The notes under the pieces: generated by a model | The model's input: only the letters and a program-made list of their open reading frames with translations | Told to the model about the DNA's origin: nothing | Database searches by the model: none | NCBI GenBank assembly: GCA_013398055.1 | Contig: VZRS01002620.1 | Coordinates: forward strand, 4,500 to 68,499 | DNA from: Ifrita kowaldi | Taxonomy: Eukaryota; Chordata; Aves; Passeriformes; Cinclosomatidae | Direction of reading: 5' to 3' | DNA: 64,000 nt | Shown here: positions 59,787 to 64,000 of the stretch, in pieces | Layout of the letters: the number at the start of each line of letters is the position of its first letter | How positions within the stretch are numbered: the stretch's first letter is position 1 | Made by a program: the position numbers and the translations under genes

Positions 59787-60175
59787 CCATCTGAGGCACT
59801 AACAGCCCGTAGCATAGCTAGAACCAGGCAGTGGATTTTGGACAGGTGATCTGACACTGCTAGGAGTGGTCTTTAATGGCTGCTTGTAGATAATTTTTAA
59901 ACCACCTTTTAACCGGATCTTGTATTTTTGGATCGTTCACAGAAGGTGCAATGAACATTGTTCGGAGAGAGGTGTGTGTATTTACGTCTGTAAATGTGGA
60001 CCCAGGAGCCATGCGTTTTCATTCCCAATGCCTGCAGCTCTCCCCGTTCTGGGTATTGCGGGTCATTACCCGCAGGCCGAGCGGGAGCCAAGCCCTCACC
60101 TTCGGCCCCCGGGGGCTCCCCGCTCACGGCCCGGCCGCAGCTCGGCGCCCGCCGGCTGCCTACAGCCAATGGCAG

Positions 60176-60180
60176 CTCAG
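60176..60180 (+). promoter_or_regulatory. CCAAT box (NF-Y type)
   Basis: CCAAT in the context AGCCAATGG, a good NF-Y context, about 110 bases before the SETD9 ATG. Confidence 0.6.
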
Positions 60181-60214
60181 GACACAAACGCGCCGGCGTG
60201 TGTCCGGTGCTCGG

Positions 60215-60219
60215 ATTGG
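60215..60219 (-). promoter_or_regulatory. Inverted CCAAT box (NF-Y type)
   Basis: ATTGG in the context GATTGGCTG, 39 bases from the forward CCAAT. Paired NF-Y sites about 30-40 bases apart are common in TATA-less promoters. Confidence 0.6.
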
Positions 60220-60270
60220 CTGTCCGGGTGTGCGCGGGCGCGGCCCTGCAGGGGGGCGGTGCGCGCGGCC

Positions 60271-60354
60271 ATGAGGGAGCGGCCGCCATGCTGCGGGCGT
60301 TGCGGCGCCGCTGGCGCTCCTACAAGTATCGCTTCGTGCCCTGGCTCGCCCTGA
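60271..60354 (+). other. Upstream ORF overlapping the SETD9 start
   Basis: An ATG 17 bases before the SETD9 start has G at -3 (GCCATGA). It opens a 27-residue frame in a different phase that ends at 60354, inside SETD9 exon 1. If it lies within the transcript it would lower initiation at the main ATG. Confidence 0.45.
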
Positions 60355-60373
60355 ACCTCCGCCGCCAGCGCAG
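60288..60373 (+). CDS. SETD9: SETD9 exon 1
   Basis: The ATG at 60288 has a GCCGCCATG context and opens MLRALRRRWRSYKYRFVPWL. I chose this start over the in-frame ATG at 59994 because conservation with mammals begins here and the upstream frame crosses the promoter. The donor is GTGAGG, leaving AG of an Arg codon. Intron 1 (703 bases) holds the (GATA)5 tract at 60553-60572. Confidence 0.93.
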
Positions 60374-63229
60374 GTGAGGCGCGGGGGAAGGTCCCGGGCT
60401 GCAGCCCAGACCCCGCTGCCCTTCTTTGGGAGGGTCTGGGGCGCCGCAGGAGCTCACTCGGGTTTGTCACTCAGAAGTGCTTCAGCATTAGTTGCCTCTT
60501 GGCTGGCATAAAGTTCTTAGTCAGCTACTTTAAAATGGTGTTTAATGTTGAAGATAGATAGATAGATAGATAATTTCTTGTCGGTAGGATGTGTATGCCC
60601 TATTTTAATAATAAAAGTAGTGTTTGAATTTAAATTATTGTGATGTGGTTATAAGTAACAAAATTAAAATAAGTAACTAAATTCAAACCTTACTCGCCCA
60701 CATAATATTTGTCTCACCTCATTTAAAGTGCAATGAACTATTTTTTTAAAGTAAACGTTATGATAATTGTGTTTCGTTTTCGATGCGTTTTTCACTGAGA
60801 GCTCAGTAGGGTTTAACCTACTTGTGGTAAATACTCAGATGATAGTTTTAGAGCAGAACAGGTACTGGTTTAGACAGTCTTTTTTAGTATTTTTAGTGTT
60901 AAAAACAGTGGTTGTAGCTAGAAAAAATGTGGAAAAAGCGTGGAAAAAAGTTTGGGGTTTTCTGAAACAACAGTGCATTCAAGTTGCTGGTGCTGTGAAA
61001 TGGCTCTTCTCTATTTAGGAAAAAAAGTAATATTAATACACGTTTTCAATTTTAAAATATTTTATGTTCTTTACAGGACCCTGCGATATGTTCCTGAAAG
61101 CTCTCAAGACAAAATTATTGCTGATGAAGATGTCTTTGAAACACTACTGAAAACATTTAAAGCTCTGTTCATAAATGACTTCAGTAGACAAGCAGATATT
61201 CTCACCTTACTTCCAGAAGTCAAGTGTCAATATCTGGAGTTACTGAATGTGGAGCAGAAGCGGTCAAAAGTAAATTCTTGTACCCGTCCGGGTCAGCACG
61301 TGTTTAGTCCCGAGGAAGTTTTGTTTAACACACTTGGGTTCACTGTTGGCAGGGATCGGAGTTCCCTGGTGTCTGCTGGAACTGGAGTCTTTGTGACCAA
61401 AGGTTTTGTACCAAAAGGGACGGTTGTGTCTATGTATCCCGGTAATGGAATGTTTTTATTTTTGATTAAGTTAGATGGAACTTCTAAGCATCTGATCATG
61501 GAATGCCAAAGATCAACACTAGTTTTTATTTTATGGGTTTTATTTTTGTCATTCCTTAACAAAATCACCAGTTGGGCTGCATGAGAATATTTATAAACTA
61601 TCTAGAGTTGTTTTGGAAATTAGAAAAACAACATTGGGAAGGATAATTTTGTTTATCAAAAAAAAACTCAGTCCTGAGAGTCTGATTTTCCAGCAGCTAC
61701 AAAAGTTGTTCCAGATTCTTTAAATGCAAATGTATGGGAGAAATTTCAAGTAGATGAACAGGACAGTGTAATTCCTTGGTGTTTCTGTTTTGGTTCAGGA
61801 TCTGAAAAATGAGGTTTTGAGATACCCACATGGGTCAGTAGACAATTGCATGAACTTCAAAGTACGAAAGTACAAATTGGAGAATGAAAGTAAAACCTTC
61901 ATTTAGCATAACACTATTCCATGAAGTATGTTTAGAAAAATCGGTACTTCCCTCTTCCTCTTTCTCATTTCTTGGAACTGTGTTTGCATACATTTCTTAC
62001 AAAGGTTTGTAGTTCTGTCAGTATGGCCAAGCTAGCAACTCTGCTGAGTTGCTTTGGGTTTGTTTCTGTTTCATCTGTCAACAAAATCATTCCCTGTGGT
62101 CTGTGACTTGTGCCAGCAGTGCAGGATCGGGAGCAGCCCAGGCGTTCACTGGTTTTTCCCGAGTGTCTGGCCATTACCATTGATTACTTGTGAACTGACT
62201 AATTGTCACGTGACATTGAGTGAGCCTGCCACTTCTGCAGCTCACTTCAAATTTCAGGCACATACTAAGCGTGAGCATAGGCTCATTCAGAGTCTGCTTG
62301 AACAGCTCTTCTGGCCAAACAAGAGGATGGGCTGTTGCAATGCCTTTTCAGGTTAGTGAAGGAACCTGCCAGGCTGGGGATGGGACCCTGTGGACAGGAC
62401 CGCAGCCTGCCTGTGGCCTTTGCCTGGCTCCTTGTGAGATTGCAGTGGAGGATTTCTGCAGAGAGGTGCTGAAGACATAGTGGGTGTGTGGGATGCAGGA
62501 CAACGATTTCATGAAAAATGACAAGTCAGTCAGCTGTTGTTCTTCTGTGCTTGGAAGTCATGGCAGGTTAAATCTTCTCCTCAGATTTGGGAAACAGTCT
62601 GCTGAAATAATTTTTTCTTGGTATGTCATTTTCCATCTCCTGGACCAAACAAAATCCCTGGGGTAGTGGACGGAGGTGTTTCAGATTCTTTGCGGAATGT
62701 GTGTGTGCTTTTCGGAGTCCTGACACAGTAACAGCAAAATGGCTTAGTATCTTCAGCTGTGTTTTCCTGAACAAGTATCACCTGATGTTTTCCTCTCTGA
62801 AGCACACCTGTTGGCTGTGAGGCTGTATCTTCCTCTCCCAAAGATACTCGAGTCAGGCCTTCTATGATTTCCTTTGAGGCTTCTCTTTTTGAAATATATC
62901 AGCTCATTTAGTTGAGAGGGGATTTTTTACATTTCAAAAAATTGTGTCTGAAAGCTTGTTGGTTTACAAATATCAATGTCACTAAGTGAAAGAGAACTTC
63001 TTTCCCACCCACTCTCTCTCCTCTGAGTTTCTGTGTGGAGGGGACTGAAAGCCCACTGTGACAGTTAACTTATTTTCTTCTGAAATAATATCTGTCTTGC
63101 AACAGGTACAGTATACAGAAAGCATGAGCCCATCTTTTTCCAGTCCCTTGGCAATCCCTTTATTTTTAGGTGCATTGATGGTGTCCTTATTGATGGGAAC
63201 GATAAAGGACTGTCCAGATCAGTGTACAG
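60288..63229 (+). CDS. SETD9: SET domain-containing protein 9, exons 1-3 (partial, runs off the right edge)
   Basis: SETD9 is a small SET-family protein with presumed lysine-methyltransferase activity; its substrate is not well established. The three exons give 191 residues plus two bases, about two thirds of the 299-residue human protein. It starts MLRALRRRWRSYKYRFVPW, matching the basic human N-terminus from the YKYRFVPW block on. A helical region follows, then the start of the SET fold (GVFVTKGFVPKGTVVSMYPG) and the block GNPFIFRCIDGVLIDGNDKG. The downstream part with the Asn/Cys-containing pseudo-knot core lies beyond 64000. The gene begins about 3.3 kb after the MAP3K1 poly(A) signal on the same strand, as in human. 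Confidence 0.95.
60553..60572. repeat. (GATA)5 microsatellite
   Basis: Five exact GATA units in SETD9 intron 1, likely to be length-polymorphic. Confidence 0.85.
61077..61441 (+). CDS. SETD9: SETD9 exon 2
   Basis: It encodes RTLRYVPESSQDKIIADEDV through FINDFSRQADILTLLPE to FSPEEVLFNTLGF and FVPKGTVVSMYPG. The acceptor is TTACAG and the donor GTAATG, ending one base into a Gly codon. It is the most diagnostic exon here; the segment between LLPE and the FSPEE block is diverged from human. Confidence 0.95.
61442..63105 (+). other. SETD9: SETD9 intron 2
   Basis: 1.66 kb between two confirmed exons. It holds unique sequence with no recognised element; open frames of 60-100 codons here have no family resemblance. 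Confidence 0.8.
63106..63229 (+). CDS. SETD9: SETD9 exon 3
   Basis: In the correct phase it encodes GTVYRKHEPIFFQSLGNPFI through DGVLIDGNDKGL to SRSVY, ending two bases into the next codon. The acceptor is AACAG and the donor GTAAGC. This is part of the SET fold and matches human SETD9 closely. The other open frame across the same DNA is a shadow. Confidence 0.94.
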
Positions 63230-64000
63230 GTAAGCAAAAGAAATAGAGGATTGTCACTCACCTGATATAAAACGGGTACGTCTTGTCTCAGTTTCCTGTT
63301 TCTTACCCTGAGTTGCATGTGTATCTCATAATGCAAACAGCACAAGGGTGGGAGATGCTGGATGCAACCCACTATGTACTTATGTCTTCATCTGTAACAC
63401 CAGTGAGATGCATTTTGAAGTACAGAGACTTTCCTGTACAGAAAATAGTTTTAATAGAGCAGGAAGTAGCATAAAAGTACTGAAATGTTTCTGAACTGTA
63501 ATCAAACCTGCTCAGTTCGGTTCATCAAGTCCAACTCCCTGCTCCCTGCAGAACTGCCTAAAACCATATGACTAAGAGCATCGTGTACGCAGTCCTTGAA
63601 TTGTGACAGACTTGGTGTTGTGACCACTCCCCAGAGGAGCCCAGTGACCGGCCACCCTCTCAGTGAAGGATCTGCATAATGCCCAGTCTGAACTTCCCCT
63701 TACACAGCTAACCTGGACTTTTTTGGCTTACCTTAAAATATAGTTTGTTGCAACTTGTGTTTAAATATGACATGAAAATAACTAGCAAAATGATATAATA
63801 CCTAGTTTGAATATTAATACCTAGTAGATTTTAATGTCTGGAATGAGTTTGAAGCTAATATTGTAACGAGTCTTTGTATTTTTAGAAGTGAATGAAAGAT
63901 ATTGACACTACTCTGATGGTAACATTTGATGTTGATTTCTGGAAGAGTGTGTGGTAGTTTTGTTCAGGTTCTTCCACCAGTCTGAAGGACCCCATAGAGT
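63230..64000 (+). other. SETD9: SETD9 intron 3 (5' part)
   Basis: No SETD9 exon 4 sequence is found before the window ends, so the remainder of the gene lies to the right. It contains one CR1 fragment. Confidence 0.75.
63518..63707 (-). mobile_element. CR1 LINE fragment (antisense)
   Basis: CATCAAGTCCAACTCCCTGC, then CAGTCCTTGAATTGTGACAG, CTTGGTGTTGTGACCACT and CCACCCTCTCAGTGAAGGAT read as the reverse complement of the CR1 region upstream of its 3' end. It is diverged and lacks the terminal repeats. Confidence 0.88.

Larger units (their letters stand above)
60030..60480. promoter_or_regulatory. SETD9: CpG-island promoter of SETD9
   Basis: A GC- and CpG-dense block covers the 5' UTR, exon 1 and the start of intron 1 of SETD9. 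It contains CCAAT at 60176-60180, ATTGG (reverse CCAAT) at 60215-60219 and a GC box (GGGGCGG) near 60252-60259. No TATA box is seen, so dispersed initiation is expected. The transcription start is not defined by the sequence but probably lies between about 60200 and 60270. Confidence 0.8.

Noticed and set aside
59339..59799. Short open frames on both strands read as possible small proteins
   Set aside because: Most of this DNA is a CR1 LINE tail, so the frames are remnants of that element or its antisense.
59994..60287. In-frame N-terminal extension of SETD9 from the ATG at 59994
   Set aside because: The extension crosses the CCAAT/GC-box promoter and is Gly/Ala/Pro/Arg-rich from base composition only. 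Similarity to mammalian SETD9 begins after the ATG at 60288.

Overview
The window is vertebrate nuclear DNA and looks avian. It is mostly AT-rich, CpG-poor intron and intergenic sequence. Its recognisable interspersed repeats are a few CR1 LINE 3' ends, the typical bird retroposon, and no mammalian Alu, B1 or L1 is seen. Both genes belong to the conserved neighbour pair MAP3K1 - SETD9, in the same order and orientation as in human. From general synteny knowledge this block lies on the Z chromosome in chicken; the window itself cannot show that.

Layout. Positions 1-33254 are read as the 3' part of the very long first intron of MAP3K1; exon 1 (GC-rich in mammals) is not in the window. Positions 33255-54488 hold MAP3K1 coding exons 2-20 on the + strand. 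All 18 introns follow GT-AG and every splice phase closes, giving 1,346 residues plus stop. Positions 54489 to about 57005 are the roughly 2.5 kb 3' UTR, ending at an AATAAA signal. Positions 57006 to about 60030 are a compact intergenic spacer with two CTCF-like motifs and a CR1 3' end. Positions 60030-60480 are the CpG-island promoter of SETD9. SETD9 coding exons 1-3 lie at 60288-60373, 61077-61441 and 63106-63229. The gene then runs off the right edge, so its C-terminal third, including the catalytic core of the SET domain, is not seen.

How the genes work. MAP3K1 (MEKK1) is a stress- and cytokine-responsive MAP3K that feeds MKK4/7-JNK and MEK-ERK signalling. It also carries an atypical RING/PHD ubiquitin-ligase domain and a SWIM zinc finger. 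SETD9 is a poorly characterised SET-domain protein. The two share a neighbourhood; nothing here shows shared regulation.

I found no obvious new biological system. The best leads are: absence of the mammalian caspase-cleavage motif in the MAP3K1 linker; a possible 33-nt in-frame microexon in intron 3; a CpG-rich patch in intron 2 followed by an in-phase ATG and a strong donor; a ubiquitin-interacting-motif match; a perfect 17-bp inverted repeat in intron 1; and an out-of-frame uORF overlapping the SETD9 start.
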